A program made the translations under genes and the position numbers. Shown here in pieces: positions 1 to 6,888 of a DNA stretch of 12,024 nucleotides (its first letter is position 1; each line of letters opens with the position of its first letter). The DNA is from an uncultured Halieaceae bacterium (GTDB taxonomy: Bacteria; Pseudomonadota; Gammaproteobacteria; Pseudomonadales; Halieaceae): contig CAJXZI010000043.1 in assembly GCA_913063005.1 (NCBI GenBank), positions 1 to 12,024 on the forward strand, written 5' to 3'. The notes below the pieces were generated by a model, which saw only the letters and a program-made list of their open reading frames with translations, searched no databases and was not told where the DNA came from.

Positions 1-32
1 GGTTTTGCATTTATGGGTATTTTGATCGAGTT

Positions 33-79
33 GGGGCTTTGCTTATTTCTTGCACTCAGGCATTAAGATTCAAAGCCCC
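33..79. repeat. Inverted repeat with 9-bp arms beyond the carboxylase gene
   Basis: The arms GGGGCTTTG (33-41) and CAAAGCCCC (71-79) are perfect reverse complements separated by 29 nt. The GCCCC of the right arm can also pair with GGGGC at 88-92, so two mutually exclusive stems are possible. The element lies downstream of the minus-strand carboxylase gene, but no T tract follows on that strand, so it is not a textbook intrinsic terminator. Its function is unknown. Confidence 0.35.
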
Positions 80-124
80 GCAAACGAGGGGCGTAAAAGT
101 TAACGCTTTATACACCGAGGTCTT

Positions 125-259
125 ACACGCCCAGGACTCCCAAACTTAGACCTTGCATACTCAGGCCTCACAACTCCTGATCTCACGAATCTGGGTCTCG
201 TAAACTCAGGCCTAGCAAACCCCGAATTTACAAGCCCAGACCTCGCAAGATCACGGCAC
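125..259. repeat. Degenerate 15-bp tandem repeat, about nine units
   Basis: The consensus on the plus strand is GCAAACTCAGGCCTC. Successive units start at 125, 140, 155, 170, 185, 200, 215, 230 and 245, with no insertions or deletions between them. By hand count they match the consensus at 10, 11, 14, 8, 8, 13, 9, 11 and 10 of 15 positions. Weaker in-phase units are visible at 110 and 80, and an 8-base in-phase match (ACTCAGGC) at 54-61, so the array may once have begun near 50. The two rightmost units lie inside the 3' end of the minus-strand carboxylase gene, whose stop codon falls at the junction of the units starting at 215 and 230. Because 15 is a multiple of three, the repeat also spells pentapeptides in several frames. 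Nothing shows whether it is a minisatellite, a decayed coding repeat or a DNA-binding array. Confidence 0.7.
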
Positions 260-1751
260 GACTTTCAGCGGGGTCTATGACCATATCGATCTCAAGATAA
301 GCCGCCGCTTCCGTGGCGCGGCCTTTTTGATACATCTCCGCGACCAGTTTTTCATACAGTGCATCGCGTGCCTCGCCTGCAGGTATTGCTTCGAGTTCCT
401 TTTTGAAGCCTAGTCGAACTGCGCCCTCGAGGCCCATGCCACCAAACTCACCCTGTGGCCAACTGGCTGTGAGTGTTGGAAATTCGAAGGAGCCCCCAAC
501 AAGCGCCATCGCTCCCAAGCCATAACCGCGTCGGAGGAACAGGCCGACCCAAGGTGTTGTGACGCTGGCTGCGGTGTTGAATAGTTCAGGCATGACCTTT
601 GCTGCGCCCATGGCCTCGCTCTCGGGACCAACCATGAAGCCGGGGGTGTCAACAAGCGAGACAATCGGTAACCGCCAGCGCTTCGCCAATTCCATCATTT
701 CCCCTGCTTTTCGAGCAGCGTCGACGTCAACGGCACCGCCTAAATGGCGGCAATCGCTAGCAATAACGGCAACAGGGTGGCCTTCAATACGCGCTAATGC
801 CGTAACCACAGCGCGGCCATAAACAGGACGTAGTTCGAGTACCGACTGGTGATCAAACAAGATATTCATCACTTTTCGGACGTCATAAGCCATCCGCCTG
901 TTTTCAGGAAGACAGGTTCTTAGGGCAGTTTGATCTGCAATCGCGCCGGGCGCGGTAACTCCTTGCGCATAACTTAAGCTCCATTTAGCAAGTGCAGTCG
1001 CGTGGGCCTCGTCCTCTGCTAGCAGATCGACGGCACCGACATTACACAGTGTGTTAACCGGGCCGATTTCATCAGGGTGAAAGGAGCCCAGACCGCCACC
1101 TTCAATCATGGCAGGCCCCGCCATGCCGATAGACGAGCTCTTCGTTGCAATACGAATGTCGCCTGCGCCAAAGAGTGCTGCGTTCCCCGCAAAGCAATAA
1201 CCGTTGTTAACGGTAATGCGAGGTACTTTCCCCGTAAGGCCAGCCCAACGGCTAAAAGAGGTGCTATTAAGGCCCGCAATGTTTACTTTTACATCGGTAT
1301 CACCCGGGCGTCCGCCGCCGCCTTCGGTGTACATGACAAAGGGCAGTCGCTCTCGCTCGGCGATTTCAAAGATACGATCGAGCTTTTGGTGGTGAAAAAA
1401 GCCTTGGGTCCCGGCAAGTACACTGTAGTCATAGATAGCGACCGCCACGTCGGAACGCTCATTTGGACAAAGCGCAGCGTTGATTGTTGCGGTGCCTGTG
1501 ATGACGCCATCTGCTGCGGTATCCAAACGAAGCGTAGACGGATCGCGACGATCGCGTTGCGCGGCAACAGCGAGCTGACCGTACTCGATGAAGCTGTTGT
1601 CATCGACTAGGTCCTGTAAATTCTCTCTCGCTGTTCGATAGCCTTTACTGTGGCGTCGCTCTGTTGCGCGTGTCCGAAGGTCATCAAGCGTCTCAGCTTT
1701 AGTCTGATCGAGATGTATTTGCGCATCCGTTGGTATGGGTCCTTGCGACAC
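228..1751 (-). CDS. Acyl-CoA carboxylase, carboxyltransferase (beta) subunit
   Basis: This 507-residue protein belongs to the biotin-dependent carboxyltransferase family (crotonase fold, PF01039 type). Such proteins move carboxyl groups from carboxybiotin to an acyl-CoA such as acetyl-, propionyl- or methylcrotonyl-CoA in the cytoplasm. Visible family motifs are GGGGRPGD near residues 144-151, AGPAMIEGGGLG at 211-222 (glycine-rich, oxyanion-hole region of the N-terminal half) and DTPGFMVG at 368-375 in the C-terminal half. The length of about 500 residues fits a complete two-lobed subunit. Wording such as AGPAMIEGGG followed by a SLSYAQG segment recalls the carboxyltransferase part of single-chain long-chain acyl-CoA carboxylases, but the substrate cannot be read from sequence. 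The start is GTG at 1751, chosen because GGAG (1763-1760 on the minus strand) sits 8 nt upstream. No biotin carboxylase or biotin carrier gene is present in the window. The last five residues (RGLGL) are encoded by one unit of the 15-bp repeat that continues past the stop. Confidence 0.9.
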   Translation of the reverse strand: MSQGPIPTDAQIHLDQTKAETLDDLRTRATERRHSKGYRTARENLQDLVDDNSFIEYGQLAVAAQRDRRDPSTLRLDTAADGVITGTATINAALCPNERSDVAVAIYDYSVLAGTQGFFHHQKLDRIFEIAERERLPFVMYTEGGGGRPGDTDVKVNIAGLNSTSFSRWAGLTGKVPRITVNNGYCFAGNAALFGAGDIRIATKSSSIGMAGPAMIEGGGLGSFHPDEIGPVNTLCNVGAVDLLAEDEAHATALAKWSLSYAQGVTAPGAIADQTALRTCLPENRRMAYDVRKVMNILFDHQSVLELRPVYGRAVVTALARIEGHPVAVIASDCRHLGGAVDVDAARKAGEMMELAKRWRLPIVSLVDTPGFMVGPESEAMGAAKVMPELFNTAASVTTPWVGLFLRRGYGLGAMALVGGSFEFPTLTASWPQGEFGGMGLEGAVRLGFKKELEAIPAGEARDALYEKLVAEMYQKGRATEAAAYLEIDMVIDPAESRAVILRGLGL

Positions 1752-1884
1752 AATTTATTCTCCACGTCCCGTGGGTAGACCTTAAGGTTCGGGCTGTTTT
1801 CAGGCAAGCACAAACGAAGCTCGGGGTTACGTTGTTAACTGGGCTATCATCGCGTTTTGTTTTTTTCTTGTGTGGGTAATCCTG

Positions 1885-3774
1885 ATGAGTCGATATCTTT
1901 TGATCTTACTTATTGGTGGCGTGTTCAGTATCTCGCTTACGGGGTGTAGTGAGGCCGATACAGGGCAATCAGCGGAGCAGCTTGCTGCTTCGAAGATAGA
2001 TCAGAACGACGCTGCGGATGCTAACAAGGCGGTGGACGCCTCGATGTCGGAGCACGAGCGATTGAACGCATACCTAGCAGACGTCTTTGCTGACAACCTC
2101 TCGCGGCAACCCTTTACCGCGAGCTATTTGGGTATCAAGGATCGTCACGGTGAATGGAATCCTCAGTCCGAGGCGTTCAATGACGAAGAGCGTGCGCGTA
2201 TGGAGCAAGGTTTGGTTGATCTTGCGGGCTTTGACAGAACGGCACTACCGGATGCGGGAAAGCTCTCTCTCGATCTCTACCGCATGTCATTAGAGCGATC
2301 GCTGGCGATGGATGACTTTCGGCACCACCGTTACGCACTTCATCAATTCCGTGGTGCGCATACTCAAATCCCCAGCTCGCTCATCAATATCCATCGCGTG
2401 TCTGATTTAAGCGACGCTGAAGCGTATGTTGAGCGTATTCAAAACGTCGAGAGCTATCTCGGAGAGGTCATCGAGCAGCTCGAATTACGTGCCGAGAAAG
2501 AGCTTTATCTGGTTGATTGGATGTATCCGGCGATTCTCGAATCGTCCAATAATGTCATCACGGGTCAGCCGTTTGATGATTCGGAGACGGTGTCACCGGT
2601 TTGGGCGGATTTTCAGAAGAAAGTAACGGCGCTTGATTTGCCAGAAGATGAGACGGCTCGGCTGGTTAATGCGGGCAGAGCAGCGCTTATCGATGCGTTT
2701 AAGCCGGCCTACCAGCGCTTCATCACTGTGATCGAGAAGCAGAGTGAGTCAGCCTCACCTAACGATGGAGTATGGCGTCTCCCTGATGGTGACGCTTTTT
2801 ATCAGCGGTTGCTTGAGTGGTTTACAACGACGGACCTTACTGCAGACGAGGTACACCAGCTAGGTCTCGACAATATTGCACGTATTCACGGTCAAATGCG
2901 GGAGATAATGGCGGAGGTTGGTTTCGAGGGAAGCCTGCAGGAGTTTTTCGTATTTGTCCGCGAAAATCAGTCGCTGCGTTTTCCGAATACGGATGAGGGA
3001 CGGGAAGCGTATCTTGCGAGTGCCCGCGACGCGCTCTCCCGAATGGAAGAAAAGCTGCCTGAGTACTTTGGCGTGCTACCCGAAGCCGAGCTGATCGTTA
3101 AGCGTGTCGAGCCTTTCCGGGAGCGAAACGCGGGTAAAGCGTTTTATCAGAGCCCACCGCCGGATGGTTCACGCCCAGGTATTTTCTACGCCAATTTGTA
3201 CGATATGGCCGCGATGCCAAAAACGGACCTTGAGGCGCTAGCATTTCATGAGGGCTTGCCAGGGCATCACCTTCAGCGAGCTATTACGGCGGAGCTTGAG
3301 GGGGTGCCTGATATTCAGCGTTACCTGAGCTTTACTGCGTTCTCGGAAGGTTGGGGCCTGTATACAGAGCAACTCGCCTACGAGATGGGCTTTTATGAAG
3401 ATCCGTACTCGCGATTTGGACAGCTAGCTATGGAACTGTGGCGAGCAGCGCGCCTGGTCGTGGATACAGGTATTCACAGTAAGCGGTGGACTCGCGAAGA
3501 AGCCATTGCCTATCTCGTTGAGAATACGCCAAATGCCGAGTACGACTGTATAAAAGCGATCGAACGCTATATCGCAATGCCGGGGCAGGCGACAGCTTAT
3601 ATGATCGGGAAGTTACGTATTGTCGAGCTTCGCGAGGATGCGAGAGAGCGCTTGGGCGATCGATTTGATATTCGGCTATTCCACGATACGGTGCTTGGCA
3701 GTGGTCCCGTGCCATTAAATAAGCTGGCGGAAAATATCGATGCGATGGTGGTTTCGCAACTGGCCGAAGGTTAG
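1885..3774 (+). CDS. DUF885-family lipoprotein, putative zinc metallopeptidase
   Basis: The 629-residue protein starts with a lipoprotein signal peptide: a hydrophobic stretch at residues 4-18 and the lipobox LTGC, with Cys21 as the predicted lipidated residue. It is therefore probably anchored to a membrane facing the periplasm. The body matches the DUF885 family. The key motif is HEGLPGHH at residues 455-462, an HExxxGH zinc-site signature of these peptidases. It is followed by SEGWGLYTEQL (Glu488), a likely further metal or catalytic site, and by a conserved PGQATAYMIG segment near the C-terminus. The ATG at 1885 is preferred over an in-frame GTG at 1870 because it puts the charged residue and hydrophobic core in normal signal-peptide positions. 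Neither start has a strong Shine-Dalgarno. The gene is divergent from the carboxylase and stands alone. The peptide substrate is unknown. Confidence 0.88.
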   Translation: MSRYLLILLIGGVFSISLTGCSEADTGQSAEQLAASKIDQNDAADANKAVDASMSEHERLNAYLADVFADNLSRQPFTASYLGIKDRHGEWNPQSEAFNDEERARMEQGLVDLAGFDRTALPDAGKLSLDLYRMSLERSLAMDDFRHHRYALHQFRGAHTQIPSSLINIHRVSDLSDAEAYVERIQNVESYLGEVIEQLELRAEKELYLVDWMYPAILESSNNVITGQPFDDSETVSPVWADFQKKVTALDLPEDETARLVNAGRAALIDAFKPAYQRFITVIEKQSESASPNDGVWRLPDGDAFYQRLLEWFTTTDLTADEVHQLGLDNIARIHGQMREIMAEVGFEGSLQEFFVFVRENQSLRFPNTDEGREAYLASARDALSRMEEKLPEYFGVLPEAELIVKRVEPFRERNAGKAFYQSPPPDGSRPGIFYANLYDMAAMPKTDLEALAFHEGLPGHHLQRAITAELEGVPDIQRYLSFTAFSEGWGLYTEQLAYEMGFYEDPYSRFGQLAMELWRAARLVVDTGIHSKRWTREEAIAYLVENTPNAEYDCIKAIERYIAMPGQATAYMIGKLRIVELREDARERLGDRFDIRLFHDTVLGSGPVPLNKLAENIDAMVVSQLAEG

Positions 3775-3819
3775 GGCTGGCTTACTAAGCAGAGCAGATA
3801 CCACTGCGACGTTAAGAGA

Positions 3820-3840
3820 GTCCTCGCCTCCTCAGAGGAC
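3820..3840. terminator. Small hairpin between convergent genes, possible terminator
   Basis: GTCCTC (3820-3825) and GAGGAC (3835-3840) form a 6-bp stem with a 9-nt loop, 46 nt after the DUF885 stop and overlapping the last codons of the TauE-like gene. No T tract follows on either strand, so termination is only suggested by its position between converging genes. Confidence 0.25.
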
Positions 3841-4569
3841 ACGAATGATCATCGAGAGCGCGAGTACTGTTAACAGCAGTTTCAGTATGGTTTGAAACAG
3901 CTTCTCGGGGAGCCTGCCGAGAAGCTGTAAGCCGATGAGTGTTCCGCCAAAGCCTGCGGCAATCATTAAAGCGAGTGGAATTAGCCACTCATTCCAAAAA
4001 AATCCGAGGCTGCTAAAGAGGACTATGCGGAGAAAATTCATAGTCGACACGCTTGCTGCCATGGTCGCGACAAGTTCTTTTCTATCTGCTGCTTGATGTC
4101 GAAGAAAGGCTGCGATTAAAGGGCCTGTAGCGCTTACAAAAACACCAATAAAGCTCACCGCGATACTAAAGAGTAGGTTATGACGAGTGCTGTGCGTCTT
4201 TACGACTGGTATCGGAACCCAAGTCACGATGAGCGTGAAGGTTGCGAGTAGCAGGGTTAACTGTAGTTCATTCAACCAAAATGCCGAAAGCGGTGCTGCA
4301 AGTAAGGTTCCAACGATGGCGCCGATTACCAGCGGCCAAAATAGTTGCCGCGAAATATGGCGTCGGGTCATTGCGGTTCGACCCGTATTCGAGCCGAGTT
4401 GAACAACGCTGTGCAGAGGTACAACCGCGGTAATGGGGACAGTCACTACGAGCACTGCTAGAACGAGCGTACCACCCCCGATCCCAACGGATGCAGTCAG
4501 GAGAGATGCAACAAAACTCGTAGCGACCAAGATGGTCAAAATGTCGAGACTAATCGGTAAGTCGGGCAT
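3832..4569 (-). CDS. TauE/SafE-family membrane permease
   Basis: This 245-residue, very hydrophobic protein has roughly eight predicted membrane segments. It has the two-repeat layout of the TauE/SafE (formerly DUF81) family, which export sulfite, sulfoacetate or other small anions across the inner membrane. The first half carries SVGIGGGTLVLAVLV (residues 27-41), the glycine-rich first-helix signature. The second half has SATGPLIAAFL and the glycine-rich GFGGTLIGLQLLGRLP before the last helix. Its length is typical of the family. The start is ATG at 4569, with only a weak ribosome binding site upstream. The gene is not in an obvious operon: imuA ends 209 bp upstream on the same strand with a strong hairpin between them. 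No sulfur-metabolism gene lies nearby, so the substrate is not indicated. Confidence 0.85.
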   Translation of the reverse strand: MPDLPISLDILTILVATSFVASLLTASVGIGGGTLVLAVLVVTVPITAVVPLHSVVQLGSNTGRTAMTRRHISRQLFWPLVIGAIVGTLLAAPLSAFWLNELQLTLLLATFTLIVTWVPIPVVKTHSTRHNLLFSIAVSFIGVFVSATGPLIAAFLRHQAADRKELVATMAASVSTMNFLRIVLFSSLGFFWNEWLIPLALMIAAGFGGTLIGLQLLGRLPEKLFQTILKLLLTVLALSMIIRVL

Positions 4570-4695
4570 TGGATGACGGTATTCAGCTGTCTACCAACCA
4601 TATAGCAGGAGATGGCGGATAAGGGAAATCAGCGCTTTAAAAATCCACCTCGTAAAGTTGAGACTTCTAAAGCGGCTTCTTAAACGACTGTGAAA

Positions 4696-4715
4696 ATAAG
4701 GAGCGCGATAAGGAG
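4696..4715. repeat. Direct repeat ATAAGGAG, two copies 12 bp apart
   Basis: ATAAGGAG occurs at 4696-4703 and again at 4708-4715. On the plus strand these look like Shine-Dalgarno sequences, but no credible coding start follows at a normal distance. They lie just beside the GC-rich hairpin, and no function can be assigned. Confidence 0.3.
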
Positions 4716-4719
4716 GTTG

Positions 4720-4752
4720 CCCCGGAAGCTCGGAGGGGAGCCGAGCCCGGGG
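4720..4752 (-). terminator. Strong GC-rich hairpin after imuA, terminator-like without T tract
   Basis: CCCCGG (4720-4725) pairs with CCGGGG (4747-4752), and GCTCGG (4728-4733) pairs with CCGAGC (4741-4746). This gives twelve base pairs, eleven of them G-C, interrupted only by an AA bulge, around a 7-nt loop. It starts 26 nt past the imuA stop in the direction of imuA transcription. The sequence after it on that strand is not U-rich until about 20 nt later. A transcript end or 3'-end stabilising structure for imuA is the simplest reading; a regulatory RNA structure remains possible. Confidence 0.45.
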
Positions 4753-4778
4753 ACGGGGAAGTGAGTGCTAGAAGTGAA

Positions 4779-5519
4779 CTAGGCGACAGGTGTCAGGAAA
4801 GTGCCGGTCTTCGTGGCAACGGCTTTGTTGTGTGATTGCGCTGTCTGCACTTTTAAGAGGTGACTTTCAGGGAGTCGTATCTCAACTTCGCGTTTACCAC
4901 CGCGTTGTTTAACGACAGTGACTTCACGGTAAGCGTTGATATGTAGTCTGAGAGAGACAGGGGTGGCATCTTTCAGTGCATCGCTCGATCTAAAGAGGAA
5001 AAGCAACGTATCGGTACTCGCTGCTGCAAGTTGCAGCTTACGTATTTCAGCGTAACGATAGTGAGTGCTCCCTAACCACACAAACACTGTACTGCAGGTA
5101 GTACTGCGGACTGCTTGTTCTGCTGCCCATAAGGTTTCATCCCGATGCTTAGGGTGAACCATCAGTATTTGCTCTGAGGGAATGTTGTGAGCGCGCAGTA
5201 GTGGTGCGTACGGTGTGTGCGGCGAGTTGATAAATGCTTGCCAGCGCTTTTCAGTGGAAAGTCGTTGCATGGTGGGTAGAAACAGCCCCATACATTCAGC
5301 GCCATCATGATCGCTCAAAACTTCGACGGCACCATGCTTTGGCCAGCCTCCGAGCTGTAATTCTTCGTCGAGAGAGGTGAAACCCGTTGGTACACTCTGT
5401 CGATTGTGCCAATCTGTATTGGCTGACTTGGTGGTTAAGATAACGCGAGAGTTTGTGTGGTTATCGACACCTTGCCAGGTGTCAGGACGATTAATGATCT
5501 GTTCGATGGAGTAGTTCAT
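4779..5519 (-). CDS. imuA: ImuA/SulA-like SOS-response protein
   Basis: This 246-residue protein resembles ImuA, the RecA-like accessory factor of the ImuA-ImuB-DnaE2 mutasome, and the related SulA cell-division inhibitors. Diagnostic stretches are PTGFTSLDEELQLGGWPKHG (residues 44-63), where a RecA-type Walker A would sit but without GKT/S, INSPHTPYAPLL (97-108), ETLWAAEQAVRS (128-139) and the KLQLAAASTDTLLFLFR strand-helix segment (161-177). The length fits ImuA better than the shorter enterobacterial SulA (about 170). The ATG at 5519 has GGAG (5529-5526) 6 nt upstream. A near-consensus LexA box lies 52 bp upstream, so damage induction is strongly suggested. No imuB or dnaE2 follows; the next gene on this strand is a permease after a 209-bp gap. 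Whether it acts in translesion synthesis with distant partners or inhibits division cannot be decided from the sequence. Confidence 0.75.
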   Translation of the reverse strand: MNYSIEQIINRPDTWQGVDNHTNSRVILTTKSANTDWHNRQSVPTGFTSLDEELQLGGWPKHGAVEVLSDHDGAECMGLFLPTMQRLSTEKRWQAFINSPHTPYAPLLRAHNIPSEQILMVHPKHRDETLWAAEQAVRSTTCSTVFVWLGSTHYRYAEIRKLQLAAASTDTLLFLFRSSDALKDATPVSLRLHINAYREVTVVKQRGGKREVEIRLPESHLLKVQTAQSHNKAVATKTGTFLTPVA

Positions 5520-5542
5520 GATGCGCTCCGTAAAGTTGATAG

Positions 5543-5563
5543 GGTGCTGTCTCAGAAAGCACC
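5543..5563 (-). other. Hairpin in the imuA 5' leader
   Basis: GGTGCT (5543-5548) and AGCACC (5558-5563) can form a 6-bp stem with a 9-nt loop, between the LexA box and the imuA ribosome binding site. It would lie in the imuA leader if transcription starts near the box. Effects on translation are speculative. Confidence 0.25.
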
Positions 5564-5571
5564 AGTAAAAA

Positions 5572-5591
5572 TACTGTATAAATAAACAGTA
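5572..5591. promoter_or_regulatory. LexA (SOS) box
   Basis: TACTGTATAAATAAACAGTA contains a perfect CTGT-N8-ACAG core and differs from the E. coli consensus TACTG(TA)5CAGTA at two central positions only. The palindromic arms extend to 8 bp (AATACTGT at 5570-5577, ACAGTATT at 5586-5593). It lies 52 bp upstream of the imuA start and 37 bp upstream of the MFS start, in a 109-bp divergent intergenic region. A -10-like TATAAA (5577-5582) within the box points towards the MFS gene, but no clear -35 was found. Repression of imuA by LexA is the confident inference; control of the MFS gene is plausible only. Confidence 0.9.
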
Positions 5592-5628
5592 TTCTGATTG
5601 CTATTGAAAAGCAAGAGAGGCGCCATTT

Positions 5629-6888
5629 GTGTGTCGTGAAAAGCGACAGGTGAAGCATTCCGCGTTAAAAGAGCCGCGCTTCCGCCGTTATTACCCGGCT
5701 AGCTGGTGTTCAGGTTTGGGTAGCTGGATGTTGCGATTCCTGTTGGGGTGGAATGCGTGGGCGTTGACCCAGTCCGCCTTGTGGGTGGGTGTCGTCAGTG
5801 CACTCATGCTCGCACCGGCACTTCTTCTGTCGCCTTACTTTGGTGTTCAGTCAGATCGCGTTAATCCACGACACGGCTTGATGTGGTCGATGCTCATCCA
5901 CGGTGCAATTGCCACCTGCGGCGCTTTGGCAACTTATTTTGGCATGCTCAATCTGGCTGTGCTGCTGATCTTGGCGACGGCACTGGGTTCTGTCTCGGCA
6001 ATGCACAGTCCTATGCGTTTGGCGCTCGTGCCTATGCTCGTGCCGCGTGAGGCGCTGCCCAGTGCAGTGGGGCTGACAGCGATGTCCTTTAATATTGCTC
6101 GCATCTTAGGCCCCGCTATTTGTGCGGCAGTCATTGCTCGCGCCGGTGTCGCTTGGGCCTGGATGATCCCCGTTTTTATCTTCGCGATATCCGGTGTGAT
6201 TCTAAATTCACTGGGCGGTGTGGGAACACGCCAAAAGCGGACACACGGCAGTGTAAACAGTGAATTTGTTGATGGACTTCGCTATGTCCTGAGCATGGCA
6301 CCCCTTGTCACTATTCTTGCGTTGACCTCAGTCAACGGATTTTTAGGACGAAGCTTTATTGAGTTATTGCCCGCAGTGTCCGGCCGATTAATTGCAGGTG
6401 GTCCTGCGGAACTCGCTTGGCTGACGGCTGCTGCCGGTAGTGGCGCCGTCTTGGGTGGCTTGATTATGAGTCGGTTGAAGGCAGATGTTAGATACCTTTT
6501 TAATATGAGTGTCGCCGCTATGTTTTTTGCAGCCTGCTTGCTCTCCAATCTTGGCTGGATAGCTCAGCTACCAAGCTTGTTTATCTTGGTGGGATTATTG
6601 AGTTTATCGACGACCCTCGCAGGAACAGCCTGTCAGACCTTAGCGCAGTTAATCATAGACCCGCAGTATCATGGCCGGGTGATGAGTCTGTGGTCGATGA
6701 CCATGATGGCAGCGCCAGCCCTAGGCGCAGCAGTTCACGGTGCGATTGCCGAATGGCTGGGCTTTGTTATTGCCTTTGCTCTTGCGGCAGTTGTAGGTGT
6801 TCTGGGCCTTGCAGGGCTCTACGCACGACGTCGTGGCATGGCTGACGCCGAGCCCGTGGCGAGTGTCACCACCAATGATTCTAGGTAG
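5629..6888 (+). CDS. MFS transporter, EntS-like (MFS_3) exporter family
   Basis: This 419-residue protein has about twelve predicted membrane helices and should act as a proton-driven exporter in the inner membrane. The loop after helix 2 carries a motif-A variant, GVQSDRVNPRHGL (residues 72-84, Asp76-Arg77). The segment from SPMRLALVPMLVP to NIARILGPA (127-163) is characteristic of the MFS_3 'transmembrane secretion effector' group that includes the enterobactin exporter EntS. The substrate is not indicated; no siderophore genes are present here. The GTG at 5629 is chosen because AAGAGAGG (5613-5620) lies 8 nt upstream; a second GTG at 5650 is possible. The gene is divergent from imuA and shares its short LexA-box-bearing upstream region. 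Its last 70 nt overlap the 3' end of holA on the other strand. Confidence 0.85.
   Translation: MCREKRQVKHSALKEPRFRRYYPASWCSGLGSWMLRFLLGWNAWALTQSALWVGVVSALMLAPALLLSPYFGVQSDRVNPRHGLMWSMLIHGAIATCGALATYFGMLNLAVLLILATALGSVSAMHSPMRLALVPMLVPREALPSAVGLTAMSFNIARILGPAICAAVIARAGVAWAWMIPVFIFAISGVILNSLGGVGTRQKRTHGSVNSEFVDGLRYVLSMAPLVTILALTSVNGFLGRSFIELLPAVSGRLIAGGPAELAWLTAAAGSGAVLGGLIMSRLKADVRYLFNMSVAAMFFAACLLSNLGWIAQLPSLFILVGLLSLSTTLAGTACQTLAQLIIDPQYHGRVMSLWSMTMMAAPALGAAVHGAIAEWLGFVIAFALAAVVGVLGLAGLYARRRGMADAEPVASVTTNDSR

Noticed and set aside
125..259. The tandem repeat as a CRISPR array.
   Set aside because: Units are 15 bp and contiguous with no spacers, diverged from each other, and no cas gene is present.
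1077..1610. A 177-codon plus-strand reading frame opposite the carboxylase gene.
   Set aside because: It is antisense to strongly conserved carboxyltransferase motifs, lacks recognisable domains and looks like a shadow of the real gene.
1838..1869. TATCAT (1845-1850) and the following T-rich run as promoter or terminator of the DUF885 gene.
   Set aside because: No -35 sequence at the right distance was found, and the T-rich run is not preceded by a clear stem, so neither call is supported.
4612..4683. A 23-codon plus-strand ORF rich in Lys and Arg in the gap between the TauE-like gene and imuA.
   Set aside because: AGGAG directly abuts the ATG with no spacing, no homologue is recognisable and the ORF is too short to judge. 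It was not listed as a gene; conservation in relatives would revive it.
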